In this document: piece by piece, positions 8,001 through 16,716 of the stretch
Layout: every line of letters starts with the position of its first letter
Position numbering within the stretch: the stretch's first letter is position 1
Assembly (NCBI GenBank): GCA_020639095.1
Contig: JACKHH010000003.1
Location: 62,001-126,000, forward strand
Direction: 5' to 3'
Source of the DNA: Phycisphaerales bacterium
GTDB lineage: Bacteria > Planctomycetota > Phycisphaerae > UBA1845
Length of the DNA stretch: 64,000 nucleotides
The notes under the pieces: model-generated
What the model saw: the letters and a program-made list of their open reading frames with translations, nothing else
The model's database searches: none
Told to the model about the DNA's origin: nothing
Made by a program: the position numbers and the translations under genes

Positions 8001-8978
8001 ATGATGAAGGTGATCAACGACGAGTCATCGCCGATGCGCAGCAGGCCGCGCGTCCGCCGACTGCGCACCGTCGCGGTATTCCCGACGCTGCTCACGCTCG
8101 GCAATCTGCTCTGCGGGTTCGCCGCGATCTACTTCTGCATGCGCGGGCTGTACTTCGCGGATATTGACCCCTCGATCAAGGCGACGCTGAACAGCAAGCG
8201 ACTTGAAGAGTTCCTGCCGACGTTCATTTCGGTGGGTGGGTTCCTGATCTTTGTCGGGATGTTTTTCGACATGCTCGATGGCCGCGTCGCGCGCATGACC
8301 AGCGGGACGACGAACTTCGGCGGTCAGCTTGATTCGCTCGCCGACATGGTGACGTTCGGGTTGGCGCCCGCGTTCCTCATGATCGGGCTGGTGACGATGC
8401 AGTTCCACCGTGTAGGAACGCTCAACGGCGCGGTGCCCGATCCCGGCGACCTTGTGTTCACATCACGCGGCGCATGGATGGCTGGTGCGATCTTCGCGGC
8501 GTGCTGTGCGCTGCGACTCGCACGCTACAACGTTGAACATTCCCAAGGCGGCCTCAAGCACTCGTCGTTCCACGGGCTGCCCAGCCCCGGGGCTGCCGCC
8601 GCGGTCGCCTCGCTCGTCATACTCTACGAGCACGTTCCCGAGGTGCAGGGCGCATTGCTGGTAAATCTTTTGCCGCCAGCCGCCGTTGTGACGGGTTTGC
8701 TCATGGTCAGCCGGGTGCGTTACGTACACATCGGCAACCGCTACCTGCGCGGGCGCAGACCGCTCAGCTTTGTCGTGGTGCTGCTCGTCATTCTCGGGTT
8801 GCTCATGCGCTGGCCGTCGCCGACGATTGCAACGCTGACCTGTCTATATGCACTCACCGGCCCGGTCGCGTGGCTCGTTGGAATCGCGCAGGGCAAGAAG
8901 GGCAATCGCCGCGGCGGAAACGCTGACGAGCACGTCGATTCAGACCAACCGCTTCCGGCCGACGGTACCAATCAATAA
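8001..8978 (+). CDS. pssA: CDP-diacylglycerol-serine O-phosphatidyltransferase
   Basis: An integral membrane enzyme making phosphatidylserine from CDP-diacylglycerol and L-serine, the substrate for Psd encoded just upstream. The CDP-alcohol phosphotransferase motif is complete: DMLDGRVARM, then GGQLDSLADM with D-G-x2-A-R-x8-G-x3-D-x3-D spacing. Several membrane segments follow, including SFVVVLLVILGLLMRW and a last one near the C-terminus before a charged tail. The ATG at 8001 with GAGG nine bases before is preferred; a longer in-frame start at 7974 would overlap psd. Confidence 0.93.
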   Translation: MMKVINDESSPMRSRPRVRRLRTVAVFPTLLTLGNLLCGFAAIYFCMRGLYFADIDPSIKATLNSKRLEEFLPTFISVGGFLIFVGMFFDMLDGRVARMTSGTTNFGGQLDSLADMVTFGLAPAFLMIGLVTMQFHRVGTLNGAVPDPGDLVFTSRGAWMAGAIFAACCALRLARYNVEHSQGGLKHSSFHGLPSPGAAAAVASLVILYEHVPEVQGALLVNLLPPAAVVTGLLMVSRVRYVHIGNRYLRGRRPLSFVVVLLVILGLLMRWPSPTIATLTCLYALTGPVAWLVGIAQGKKGNRRGGNADEHVDSDQPLPADGTNQ

Positions 8979-9011
8979 GCAACCTGTCGCACACGCGTAC
9001 AGCGCAAGAAA

Positions 9012-9042
9012 AAGAGCCCACCGCGTAATACGGAGGGCTCTT
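9012..9042 (-). terminator. Terminator downstream of the PpiD-like gene
   Basis: Arms AAGAGCCC (9012-9019) and GGGCTCTT (9035-9042) form an 8-bp stem. Read leftward, it is followed by a T-rich run (TTTTTC), the classic intrinsic form for the minus-strand gene. It also lies after the pssA stop and may act on both. Confidence 0.8.
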
Positions 9043-9076
9043 GACTTGCGTCATATTCGCATTTGCCAGACGCAGA

Positions 9077-11038
9077 CTACGTCTGGTTCTTGAACTTGAA
9101 GCCGTTGCGTTCCTTGATGTTCTTCCCGTTCAACCACTGGCCAATGATTTCCGCCTGCTGGCGACGGCCGAACTGCTGACGCATGAAGTCGCGACGCGCC
9201 TGGTAATCTTCCTCGTAGAGCGGGCGAAGCGACTTGCCCTTGATCACCAGCACCTTGGCCTCGTCCGGAAGCTCGACGACCACTAGGCCCGACTTCTCAC
9301 CTTCCGCCGCAAGTTCGAACGCCTTATCGATGAACTCGTCGGTGACGATACCGAACGGCTGAACTGCCTTGCCCAGCGGGCTGAAGAACGAGTTGTCGCG
9401 TGCGAACACCGGCGGCTCGACATAGCCACCCTTGTCGGGCGTAACCTTGGCCTTGAGTTCTTCGTCCGCCATCCACGCCTGAGCAAGGCCCTGCGTACCG
9501 ATGTTTTCGAGGAATGCATCAGCCGCTGCCTTGGCCTTTTCCATACCGGCTTGCAGACGCAAATCGTCGGCGACCTTGTCAGCCACCTCGTCGAGGGACT
9601 TCGCTTCACGACCGGGCTGGGCGTCAATCACGCGGAAGATATACGTCGCGCCGTCCATTCCTTCGAGTTCCTTGCCCAGCGTCTGCCAGAGCGAGAGGTG
9701 CAGCGCGGTCTCGCGGTGGCGTTCTTCCGGTGCGGGTGCGATGTTCTGCACGTTGAACGCGAGCTGTGCGGGACGCAGCAAACCGCCGTCGGGCGTGGGC
9801 AAACCGGCCTGGCTGAAGCCTTCGACCGCGTCGATCAGTTCTTCCTGCGTCAGCAGGTCGGTGGTCTGCACGGTGATGCCTTCAGGGAACTGGAGGTTTG
9901 ACGGCAGCGATGCGATCAGCGTTTCGTAGTAGTCGTTCGCCTTCACCGCCTCGGGCGCCGGCTTGTGACCGGTGTCGTCGTAGCTCACGGTGAACCACGG
10001 CTCGCGAGCGGCGAGCAGGAGACGGTTGGCGATGCGGTCAGCCTCGGTCTTCGCGGCATTGAACTTCACGGCTTCCAGCGCCTTTTCCTGCGCCTGAGCG
10101 AATGTCTCGTAGTAGTCGCCGAGCTTGGGCACAGCCGCGCCGTTGGAATCGGCGTCCGCTTTGTTCTTGAACGCTTCGATCTCGCCCATCGTCCAGCGGA
10201 ATTCGTTGCCGGTGTTCTTGTTGGCCTGCCAGTAGGAGTACGCGTCCTTGAGATACGCCTTCTCGCTGGCGCGGAGATTGTCCTTGATCTTCTGCGGATC
10301 GATGCAGATGTACTGGATCTTCACGCGCGGTTGCAGGAAGTAGCCGAAGTTCAGGCCGCCGTCGGCCACCTGGGTCTTGTGGCTTTCGAACTGCTTTTCG
10401 AGCGTGGCCTTGTCGAACGTCTGCGTCGGGTCGGCGAAGCTCTGTGCCGGGAAGACCACGGCTTCGATCGTCGCGAATTCCGACACGTTGCGGGCAAACA
10501 AACGCAGTTCCGGTTCTGGCGGGGCGGAGACCGAGATGAACGTGGTCAGCGCGTTCCAGACGGTGAAGTAGTTCGCCGCGGCGTCGTAGACGAGCTGCTC
10601 GCGAATGTTGTTGCTCGCGGCGCGCATGTGAATCTGCTCCTGCAGCGACGGGCGACCGGGTTGCGACGACGGGCCGCTGAGCAATTCGCGGGCACGCTCA
10701 GGCGTGACGACGCAGCCCAAACGCATGGCTTCGCGCTTCAGCAGCACCCAATCGACTTGGCTGATCCGCTCGTCGGAGTCCGTGGGCTCGGGCAGGCCGA
10801 TGCGATTGCGAAGCTGCTGCCAGGACAAACCCATCCAGTTGAGCAGCGAGTCTTCCCGCTTCGCGAGATCGGTTTCGGCCTCGGTGACCGGACCACCCTT
10901 CGCCGTACCGACGACGCGCTTGCCCGGATTCGGCCTGACGAATTCCTCAATCGCGGAACCGCCGAGCCAGATCACCAGCAGCAACGCCATGAAAACGGCG
11001 AGCAGGTGCTTGTTGTACTTGCGAAAGAACTTCATCAT
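9077..11038 (-). CDS. Membrane-anchored periplasmic PpiD/SurA-like protein
   Basis: A 653-residue protein with one N-terminal membrane anchor (LLAVFMALLLVIWLGGSAIEE, residues ~11-31) and a long periplasmic part, the layout of PpiD. Segments such as PVTEAETDLAKREDSLLNW and DWVLLKREAMRLG resemble the SurA-type N-terminal chaperone domain. The C-terminal part (YIFRVIDAQPGREAKSLDEV) resembles the PpiD ending. A canonical parvulin PPIase core is not obvious, so it may act as a chaperone only. It probably assists folding of exported or outer-membrane proteins. The start MMKFFRK is chosen for the GGGAG upstream; an in-frame extension by 18 codons lacks support. Confidence 0.72.
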   Translation of the reverse strand: MMKFFRKYNKHLLAVFMALLLVIWLGGSAIEEFVRPNPGKRVVGTAKGGPVTEAETDLAKREDSLLNWMGLSWQQLRNRIGLPEPTDSDERISQVDWVLLKREAMRLGCVVTPERARELLSGPSSQPGRPSLQEQIHMRAASNNIREQLVYDAAANYFTVWNALTTFISVSAPPEPELRLFARNVSEFATIEAVVFPAQSFADPTQTFDKATLEKQFESHKTQVADGGLNFGYFLQPRVKIQYICIDPQKIKDNLRASEKAYLKDAYSYWQANKNTGNEFRWTMGEIEAFKNKADADSNGAAVPKLGDYYETFAQAQEKALEAVKFNAAKTEADRIANRLLLAAREPWFTVSYDDTGHKPAPEAVKANDYYETLIASLPSNLQFPEGITVQTTDLLTQEELIDAVEGFSQAGLPTPDGGLLRPAQLAFNVQNIAPAPEERHRETALHLSLWQTLGKELEGMDGATYIFRVIDAQPGREAKSLDEVADKVADDLRLQAGMEKAKAAADAFLENIGTQGLAQAWMADEELKAKVTPDKGGYVEPPVFARDNSFFSPLGKAVQPFGIVTDEFIDKAFELAAEGEKSGLVVVELPDEAKVLVIKGKSLRPLYEEDYQARRDFMRQQFGRRQQAEIIGQWLNGKNIKERNGFKFKNQT

Positions 11039-11389
11039 GGCGACGCAACTCCCTGTGTGAAAAGTACTTACGTCGATTGTGAGCGAAACCATGTATGATA
11101 GCCGCTACGCTGTCAAAAGCAAGCGGAGCGGTTGGTGGGGAATGGTCCTGGAAAATCGGCGGTTTTGGGGGCCGCAGCGCCCCTATGCCCCAGTGTCGTT
11201 CTGATCCTTGAGGTCTGGATGCGCGGGAAGGCTCGCCGGCTTGGCCGACGTGGCACGTAGGTGATTCACCGGCATGTGAAATCCTGAAATCCCAATCTCG
11301 TCAATTGTGCGATGGTGTCGCCGTGCCGATCCATGTGGAATTTACCCCCTTGCGTCGGCACTTGAGTTGTGGCACATTTCGTGGCCATC
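11039..11389. other. Intergenic region, divergent promoters expected
   Basis: About 350 bases between divergent genes. A TATGAT-like hexamer lies near 11094 in GTATGATAGCC. No RNA gene or convincing ORF was seen. Confidence 0.4.
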
Positions 11390-12370
11390 ATGCTACGCTG
11401 GGAAAGACACCGCTCGACATTACAACCGGGAGCGTGGCGGCGACGGTATCCGGTTCGCATTGGACTGACCGTCATCGTCGCGACCCTGGCCTGCCGCTCG
11501 GCTGAGAAAAAACCGGCGGACTCGGCGCCTCACCCGACGGCCGATGCGCATCACGCCCCGATCCACAACGTCTTCGACGTGGCTCCGGGGCTGATCAGCG
11601 GATCGGCACCGGAGGGCGAGGCGGGTTTCGCTGCACTTGAGGACCGTGGCGTGCGGACGATTCTGTCCGTGGACGGTGCGACGCCCGAGGTCGACGCTGC
11701 CCATCGTCACGGTATGCGCTACGTACACTTGCCGATCGGCTACCACGGCATTGATCCGCCGCGGCAACTCGAGATCGCGCGTGCCGTGCGCGACCTGCCC
11801 GGGCCCGTGTACGTTCACTGTCATCACGGCAAGCATCGCGGACCGGCAGCGGCTGCGTCCGCGGCGGTCGAACTCGGACTGCTCAGCGCGGACGACGCGA
11901 TCACGTTCATGAAAGACGCGGGCACCTCGGACAGTTACCCGGGTTTGTACGCGTGCGTGCGGAATTTGCATCCCGCGACGCCGGAGCAGTTGGCCGGCGC
12001 GCCGGCGAGCTTCCCCGAGATCGCGCCGGTTCCGGGGTTCGTTTTGGCGATGTCGCATTGTCAGGACGCGTACGATCATCTCGTTGAAATTCGCGATGCC
12101 GGTTGGCAAACCCCGCCAACACATCCCGATTTGGTACCGCTCGCGGAGGCTGGGCAACTGGAAAACCTGCTCCGCGCGTTGCAGGAAGCCCCCGAGCGTG
12201 AGAAGCACCCAGCCGATTTTGCCGAGATGTTGCACGCCGCATGGAAGGCGAGCCTGGATTTCGAGCAGACGCTCTCGCGCAAAGCACCTGACGCTGAATT
12301 GAAATCGGCACTCGGGGCGGTGAACGACTCGTGCAAAGCCTGTCACGTGGTCTATCGCAACAAACGCTAG
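11390..12370 (+). CDS. Cys-phosphatase-like domain fused to a cytochrome c'-like domain
   Basis: A 326-residue probably exported protein. A hydrophobic segment, residues ~23-35 (RIGLTVIVATLAC), may be a lipoprotein signal with a weak lipobox. Residues ~60-165 resemble a dual-specificity/tyrosine-phosphatase fold: GLISGSAPEGEAGFAALEDR, VRTILSVDGA and the P-loop VHCHHGKHRG, where Cys144 and Arg150 form C-x5-R. Residues ~205-326 look helical and end with CKACHVVYR, a CxxCH haem c motif at the extreme C-terminus, as in cytochrome c'. The presence of resB and ccsA in this window fits a haem c protein. The start is uncertain: no clear RBS, GTG at 11369 is also possible. The substrate is unknown. 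Confidence 0.7.
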   Translation: MLRWERHRSTLQPGAWRRRYPVRIGLTVIVATLACRSAEKKPADSAPHPTADAHHAPIHNVFDVAPGLISGSAPEGEAGFAALEDRGVRTILSVDGATPEVDAAHRHGMRYVHLPIGYHGIDPPRQLEIARAVRDLPGPVYVHCHHGKHRGPAAAASAAVELGLLSADDAITFMKDAGTSDSYPGLYACVRNLHPATPEQLAGAPASFPEIAPVPGFVLAMSHCQDAYDHLVEIRDAGWQTPPTHPDLVPLAEAGQLENLLRALQEAPEREKHPADFAEMLHAAWKASLDFEQTLSRKAPDAELKSALGAVNDSCKACHVVYRNKR

Positions 12371-12446
12371 TTTGCTATTTCACGATCCGCCGATGGCCGG
12401 CGGTGAGATTTGCTTTACCCAATTCAACAGATTGCAGGAGATCCGC

Positions 12447-12623
12447 ATGATCGCACGACGACGCCGATTCATCATCGTTGGGCTGTTGCTTCTCGTACCG
12501 CTGGCGGGTTGTGGCACCGCGGTACGCGATGGCATTTCCGGAGGCGTGGAGGACGGCATCGCGTCCGCGATCTCGTCATTGGTTGAGGTGCTGATCGAAG
12601 CGACTCTTGGCGGAAACGTCTAG
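12447..12623 (+). CDS. Small lipoprotein, 58 aa
   Basis: A tiny protein with a textbook lipoprotein signal: MIARRRRF, then IIVGLLLLVPLAGC with the lipobox LAGC. The mature part is only ~37 residues, Gly/Ala/Ser-rich at first and hydrophobic later (DGIASAISSLVEVLIEATLG). GCAGGAGA lies about 7 bases before the ATG. It sits between the phosphatase-cytochrome gene and the porin gene, all on the plus strand, and may be co-transcribed. No function can be assigned. Confidence 0.7.
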   Translation: MIARRRRFIIVGLLLLVPLAGCGTAVRDGISGGVEDGIASAISSLVEVLIEATLGGNV

Positions 12624-12637
12624 TCAGGGTGCGTGGC

Positions 12638-14149
12638 ATGACAAGGATACGGGCTGCGCTTCCGCAGCGCAGCGCAGCGGTGTTGGTTGTCGCATTGGCT
12701 GCGTCGCTCGCATGGGCACAGGCTGAGACGTCGAACGACGTTTCGCCCGGGCACGACGCTGACGCAGCAACGCCTGTGAGCGCGACTGAGCAACCCGTCG
12801 ACGACGCGGAGGCGAAGAAGGACCAGCCGCCGGCGACGGCAAGCCGACGCAAGTACCCATCATCAAAATCGCCCGCGACCAATCGCTTCGGCGACAGGCC
12901 GAACTACTTCACCGACGTCAGCAAGCTTATGGACGACGGCGAAGACTGGTCGTGGTTTGACTTGGGCGTTGAGCATCGCACGCGCTTTGAACTGCGCGAC
13001 GATTTCTACAACGCGGGCGGTGACAGCGATCGCCGCTTCCTTATGCGTTCGCGCGCGTACCTCGGTGTGCGCAAGGTGATGGACCCGCTGCGTTTCGGGT
13101 TTGAGTTTCAGGATTCGAGGGCGTTTGGGAATGACTTTCCCGAGACGACCGGTGACGTCAACGAACACGAACTCCTGCAAGCGTTCGGCGAGTTGTACTT
13201 TGAGGACCCACTCGGCGACGGTGAGCCGCTCAGCTTCCGCGTGGGGCGCATGTCTTTCGACGCGGTCGATCGCCGGCTGGTGGCGCGCAATCGCTTCCGC
13301 AATTCGACGAACTCGTTCGATGGCTTTCGTTTGCGCATTGGCGATGAGCAATCCGTCTGGGAGATCGACACGTTCGCGTTTCAGCCCGTCGAGCGCCGCG
13401 AGCGGCAATTCGATCACGGCGATGACGAACGCTGGTTCTACGGCATCACGGGCTACTGGCGGGGCTGGTCGCCGAACATCACATTGGAACCGTACTACTT
13501 CATCCTCGATGAGGATCGCAAGGGAAGGACGCGGCAGGATCGGGAAATCCACACGCTGGGCGTGCACGGGTTCGGCCTGTTCGGCGACAGCGGGTTCGAC
13601 TATGACTTCGACGTGGCGGGGCAGTTCGGCGAGGTTGGCAGCGACAACCACTGTGCATTCGCAGCCCACGCGGAAGTGGGCTACAGCTTCGACCACGCGT
13701 GGAAGCCGCGCCTGGCTGCGATGTTCGACTATGCCACCGGTGACGAAAATCCCAACGACGGCAGCAGCGAACGATTTGATCGCCTCTTCGGCGCGGCGCA
13801 CAACTTCTACGGCCACTCCGATCAATTCATCTGGTCGAACACGATCAATCCCGCACTCTACCTCTCGCTGAAGCCGACGAACCAGCTTCACGTTGAGGGC
13901 TTCTACCGGGCGTATTGGCTGGAGTCGGACCGCGACTCGTGGGCGTCGACCGGACTCGTGGACCGCGACGGTCGTAGCGGCAACTTCGTCGGGCAGGAAC
14001 TCGACGTCCGCGTGCGCTACAAGATCGACCCGCGCGCGTTGCTCGACATCGGGTACGCCCACTTCTTCCCGGGCGACGTCCCACGCAACACGTCGGCCGA
14101 CGCGGACGACAGCGACTTCTTCTACGTGGCGATGACGCTGTCGCTGTAA
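12638..14149 (+). CDS. Alginate-export-type outer-membrane beta-barrel protein
   Basis: A 503-residue outer-membrane protein. Signal peptide up to about SLAWAQA, then a Pro/Ala/Asp-rich linker (residues ~30-75) and a beta-barrel. The barrel shows alternating strands and the alginate-export hallmark FDYATGDENPNDG...FDRLFGAAHNFYG near residues 365-395. The end VAMTLSL has hydrophobic residues at alternate positions, as in barrels, but its last residue is Leu, not the usual Phe. Family members export or import anionic polysaccharide or act as porins. The ATG at 12638 with AGGG upstream is preferred to a GTG at 12629. The local neighbours do not include a polysaccharide synthase, so substrate is unclear. 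Confidence 0.8.
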   Translation: MTRIRAALPQRSAAVLVVALAASLAWAQAETSNDVSPGHDADAATPVSATEQPVDDAEAKKDQPPATASRRKYPSSKSPATNRFGDRPNYFTDVSKLMDDGEDWSWFDLGVEHRTRFELRDDFYNAGGDSDRRFLMRSRAYLGVRKVMDPLRFGFEFQDSRAFGNDFPETTGDVNEHELLQAFGELYFEDPLGDGEPLSFRVGRMSFDAVDRRLVARNRFRNSTNSFDGFRLRIGDEQSVWEIDTFAFQPVERRERQFDHGDDERWFYGITGYWRGWSPNITLEPYYFILDEDRKGRTRQDREIHTLGVHGFGLFGDSGFDYDFDVAGQFGEVGSDNHCAFAAHAEVGYSFDHAWKPRLAAMFDYATGDENPNDGSSERFDRLFGAAHNFYGHSDQFIWSNTINPALYLSLKPTNQLHVEGFYRAYWLESDRDSWASTGLVDRDGRSGNFVGQELDVRVRYKIDPRALLDIGYAHFFPGDVPRNTSADADDSDFFYVAMTLSL

Positions 14150-14312
14150 GTCCACTGTCGGTCCGATTAGCAACTGTTCCCTCGACGCACTCGGTGCGGT
14201 CCGCGTATCCTGAGCTATCGTTGGTGGCGCGACGCATGCACCGGGTTACTTTGCTCCAACAGTTGAGGCGCACCGCCGCTCTGTTTTGCCGCGCCACCGC
14301 AACCCGTACGGG

Positions 14313-14318
14313 TATAAT
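14313..14318 (+). promoter_or_regulatory. Candidate -10 box
   Basis: TATAAT lies 22 bases before the ATG at 14341 and just before the GGGAGAC ribosome site. A TTGCCG at 14286-14291 is a possible but over-distant -35 (21 bases). A very short leader is implied. Confidence 0.4.
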
Positions 14319-14340
14319 CTGGCGGGAGACGAGTGTGCCC

Positions 14341-14967
14341 ATGTTCCGCGGTTCGATCATCTTGGTGCTGCTCGCCGCCACCGCGTTGACGGCGGTGGGG
14401 TGGGTGTGGAGTTATATCGGTCGATATGACGCAATGGCATCGTGTATGGGAGAGGAGACGTTCGTCGGCTGGTCATACTGTCCAAGGTCGCCGTCAGGTA
14501 TCTCAGGGGCATCATTCAGATCCCCCGGGACGGAGCGAATTAAAACTCGACTGACAATTGCCAATGGCAATCACGGCGTGCTGGATTCTTGCGCTGTTCT
14601 GAGCCCGACAATTGCGCGCTGGCTTCCCTCAACCCTCCGATTCCATCCATTCCGCACACTCGATGTTGTGTTCCGGATTGGAACGACGGGGGCTGGTGTG
14701 GTGTTAATCCGTTTTCCCTTCTGGCTTCCTTTCATTCTCTTTGGCGCTTACCCCACGTTCGCTATTGCCAAGCACTACGTGCGTTCCTATCGCTGGCGGA
14801 AAGCCAACTGCTGCGTTGCGTGTGGGTATTCGCTGGTCGGCAACGCGAGCGGAACTTGTCCCGAATGCGGCGACAAGCTGATTGCAGAGCATCTTGATTG
14901 CGTTTTGGATTTCCCAGGATCGCAACACAAGTACCGAGGCAGGGGAGCCTTGAAGTGCGCCCAATGA
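14341..14967 (+). CDS. Membrane protein with C-terminal zinc ribbon
   Basis: A 208-residue protein of a type frequent in planctomycetes (family impression). An N-terminal membrane segment (SIILVLLAATALTAVGWVW) and a second hydrophobic part (FPFWLPFILFGAYPTFAIA) are followed by a short basic stretch. The zinc ribbon is CCVACGYSLVGNASGTCPEC, with four Cys in C-x2-C...C-x2-C. The middle contains GTERIKTRLTIANGN. GGGAGACGAG precedes the ATG. Two related genes lie near 45-46 kb, one degenerate. The role is unknown; such proteins may sense or bind metal. Confidence 0.7.
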   Translation: MFRGSIILVLLAATALTAVGWVWSYIGRYDAMASCMGEETFVGWSYCPRSPSGISGASFRSPGTERIKTRLTIANGNHGVLDSCAVLSPTIARWLPSTLRFHPFRTLDVVFRIGTTGAGVVLIRFPFWLPFILFGAYPTFAIAKHYVRSYRWRKANCCVACGYSLVGNASGTCPECGDKLIAEHLDCVLDFPGSQHKYRGRGALKCAQ

Positions 14968-14998
14968 AAAACGCCCCCGGCATTGCTGCCGAGGGCGT
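14966..14998 (-). terminator. Terminator of the tRNA-Gln transcript
   Basis: Read leftward: CGCCCTCGGCA, a 4-base loop GCAA, TGCCGGGGGCG, then TTTTTC. An 11-bp stem (one G-T) plus T-run is a typical intrinsic terminator, directly downstream of the tRNA. Confidence 0.85.
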
Positions 14999-14999
14999 A

Positions 15000-15071
15000 C
15001 TGGCCCGCAGGGACTCGAACCCCGAATAACTGATCCAGAGTCAGTCGTGTTACCGATTACACCACGGGCCA
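15000..15071 (-). tRNA. tRNA-Gln (anticodon CTG)
   Basis: On the minus strand the acceptor stem TGGCCCG pairs with CGGGCCA and the discriminator is G, as usual for tRNA-Gln. The anticodon stem is ACTGA/TCAGT with loop CTCTGGA, so the anticodon is CTG (reads CAG). The T-arm is CGGGG-TTCGAGT-CCCTG. CCA is not encoded. A promoter lies upstream and a terminator downstream, so it is an independent one-gene transcript. Confidence 0.95.
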
Positions 15072-15100
15072 ATCTCGTCGCCGCAGCGACGGAACGCAGC

Positions 15101-15128
15101 ATGATAGCACCTCGCTGCGGAACTTCAA
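15101..15128 (-). promoter_or_regulatory. Promoter for tRNA-Gln
   Basis: On the minus strand, TTGAAG (complement of 15123-15128) and TATCAT (complement of 15101-15106) are separated by 16 bases, close to sigma-70 consensus. The -10 is about 30 bases from the tRNA 5' end. Confidence 0.65.
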
Positions 15129-15141
15129 TGTGCCGCCGCGT

Positions 15142-15876
15142 TTAGCGATTATCGGCAGATTCGCCGCACAAACCGCACCACGCTGCCACGGCGACAGCAG
15201 CCGTCTCGATCCGCAGTACACGCGGTCCCAGTGTCACCGGGACGATCCGCTCCGCCACGGCAGCCGAGCACTCCTCATCCGTGAATCCGCCCTCCGGTCC
15301 GATCCAGACGGCGACGCGCTGCGTGTGATCGGCTCGCGCGATGGCATCGCGCAGCGGCATCGCGTCGCCCGTTGTCGTGGCCAGCAGTCGCAAGTGGTCC
15401 GGTCCGTGCGCGGCGAATGATTCGCTCAGCGAAAGCGGCGACTCAACCTTGGGAACATAAAGGCACCCCGACTGCTTGCCGGCTTCGATGCACATCCGCT
15501 GCCATTTCTCCACCGCGTCGCGTTGCGGCTTTACCGTGCTGCGTGCGGTGACGATCGGCCTGATCGTCGCGACGCCGAGTTCCGTGCATTTCTCAAAAAC
15601 GAACTGCTGCCGCTGGGCACGCGGGAGGGCGGTGATGATCTCGACCTGGATACCCGTCGGAGCCGCGTGACGGGTGATGTCCGCGACCTCGACGGCAACG
15701 GCTGACCGGTTCGCCTCGGCGATCGTTCCCACCGCCGTCGTACCGGCACCGTCGAACAGATCGATCTCGGTCCCCACCGGCAGGCGTAGGACGCGGGTCG
15801 CGTGCTGGGCTTCGTGGGGTTCGAGGGCGACCCGTCCGGCGGCGAGGTTCGAGCAGTGGAAGCGGTGGCGTGTCAT
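15142..15876 (-). CDS. rsmE: 16S rRNA (uracil-1498-N3)-methyltransferase
   Basis: A SPOUT methyltransferase that methylates N3 of U1498 in 16S rRNA, near the decoding site. An N-terminal PUA-like part (MTRHRFHC...EPHEAQHATRVLRL) precedes the knotted catalytic domain: QFVFEKCTELGVATIRPIV, IEAGKQSG, WIGPEGGFTDEEC and TLGPRVLRIETAAVAVAAW. The IGPEGGF and LGxRVLRxETA elements are diagnostic. The length, 244 aa, is normal for the family. It is leftward, just upstream of the tRNA gene. Confidence 0.95.
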   Translation of the reverse strand: MTRHRFHCSNLAAGRVALEPHEAQHATRVLRLPVGTEIDLFDGAGTTAVGTIAEANRSAVAVEVADITRHAAPTGIQVEIITALPRAQRQQFVFEKCTELGVATIRPIVTARSTVKPQRDAVEKWQRMCIEAGKQSGCLYVPKVESPLSLSESFAAHGPDHLRLLATTTGDAMPLRDAIARADHTQRVAVWIGPEGGFTDEECSAAVAERIVPVTLGPRVLRIETAAVAVAAWCGLCGESADNR

Positions 15877-15961
15877 GGCTGCATTATCGCGGACGGTCGC
15901 GAACCGACAATCTTGAGTCGAAATCGCAAAGGTACCGATACACCCCTACGGAGGATGCGCG

Positions 15962-16651
15962 GTGTGCCCTGACGGAATGCCTGACGACGAACTGAAGCGG
16001 CTTGAAGGCGAGGTGAGCGACCTGCTCAGCCAAGCCGAGGAGCTGAGCAACCAGCTTGCCGACGAGGTCGGCAGTGAGCAGGCGTCCGCGCCGGCAAAGC
16101 CAGCCGACGACCCGCCCAAGGTCGAGAAGCAGGTCGAGGAGGAATTGGCAGCCGCTGATTCCGCGATCAACGCCGCCGCCAGTGAAATCGGTTCCGAACC
16201 CGCGCCCACCAAAAAACCCAAACGCATCAGCTTGCCGCGAAAGCAGGAAGCGTCCGCAGGTACTGCCCCTGCACAAGCATCAGCCGCTCCGCAGCAAGAG
16301 GCGCAGCGTCAAGCCGCCGCGCCCCGTCCGCGCAAACCGCTCACGCTTCCGGGTAAACGCCCAGCCGGTAAAGGCGCACGCGGGGCGGATCGATTGGTGG
16401 CGGGCAGGGTCAACGATGCGCCGTTCGACCTGGAGCAGCCGCCATCGGCTGTCCAGCGCTTGAAGAAGCTGCTGCCGACGGAGCAGGTGGGGCGGGCGTG
16501 TACGCAATCGGCCAATGTGACCGCGCGGGCGCTCGAGTGGATGGATCGGCCGTTTCACTTCCTGGGGTACCGCGTGCGGACGATCCTTGGCTGGGTCGCT
16601 GTCGTGATGCTCACGGCTGCCATCTCGCTTCTCTTCTTCGTCGTGATGTAG
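15962..16651 (+). CDS. Tail-anchored protein with N-terminal coiled coil
   Basis: A 229-residue protein with no recognised domain. Residues ~5-45 (DDELKRLEGEVSDLLSQAEE) form a heptad-like coiled coil. Then comes an Ala/Pro/Lys-rich disordered region (~45-150) and a C-terminal membrane helix (GWVAVVMLTAAISLLFFVVM) ending the protein, as in tail-anchored proteins. A GTG start at 15962 is chosen because GGAGG ends 7 bases before it; an ATG at 15955 is out of frame. The role is unknown; it could organise cytoplasmic or membrane assemblies. Confidence 0.65.
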   Translation: MCPDGMPDDELKRLEGEVSDLLSQAEELSNQLADEVGSEQASAPAKPADDPPKVEKQVEEELAAADSAINAAASEIGSEPAPTKKPKRISLPRKQEASAGTAPAQASAAPQQEAQRQAAAPRPRKPLTLPGKRPAGKGARGADRLVAGRVNDAPFDLEQPPSAVQRLKKLLPTEQVGRACTQSANVTARALEWMDRPFHFLGYRVRTILGWVAVVMLTAAISLLFFVVM

Positions 16652-16716
16652 GCCGCTTCACTCCACCCCGATTGAGATAATCCATACGCGCGACGCGGGC
16701 GGATGGTCATGCGCGG

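Noticed and set aside
9965..11098. Rightward reading frame of 377 codons
   Set aside because: Antisense to the PpiD-like gene; composition typical of a shadow frame.
12863..14173. Leftward reading frame of 436 codons
   Set aside because: Antisense to the alginate-export-type porin, which has signal peptide and barrel motifs.
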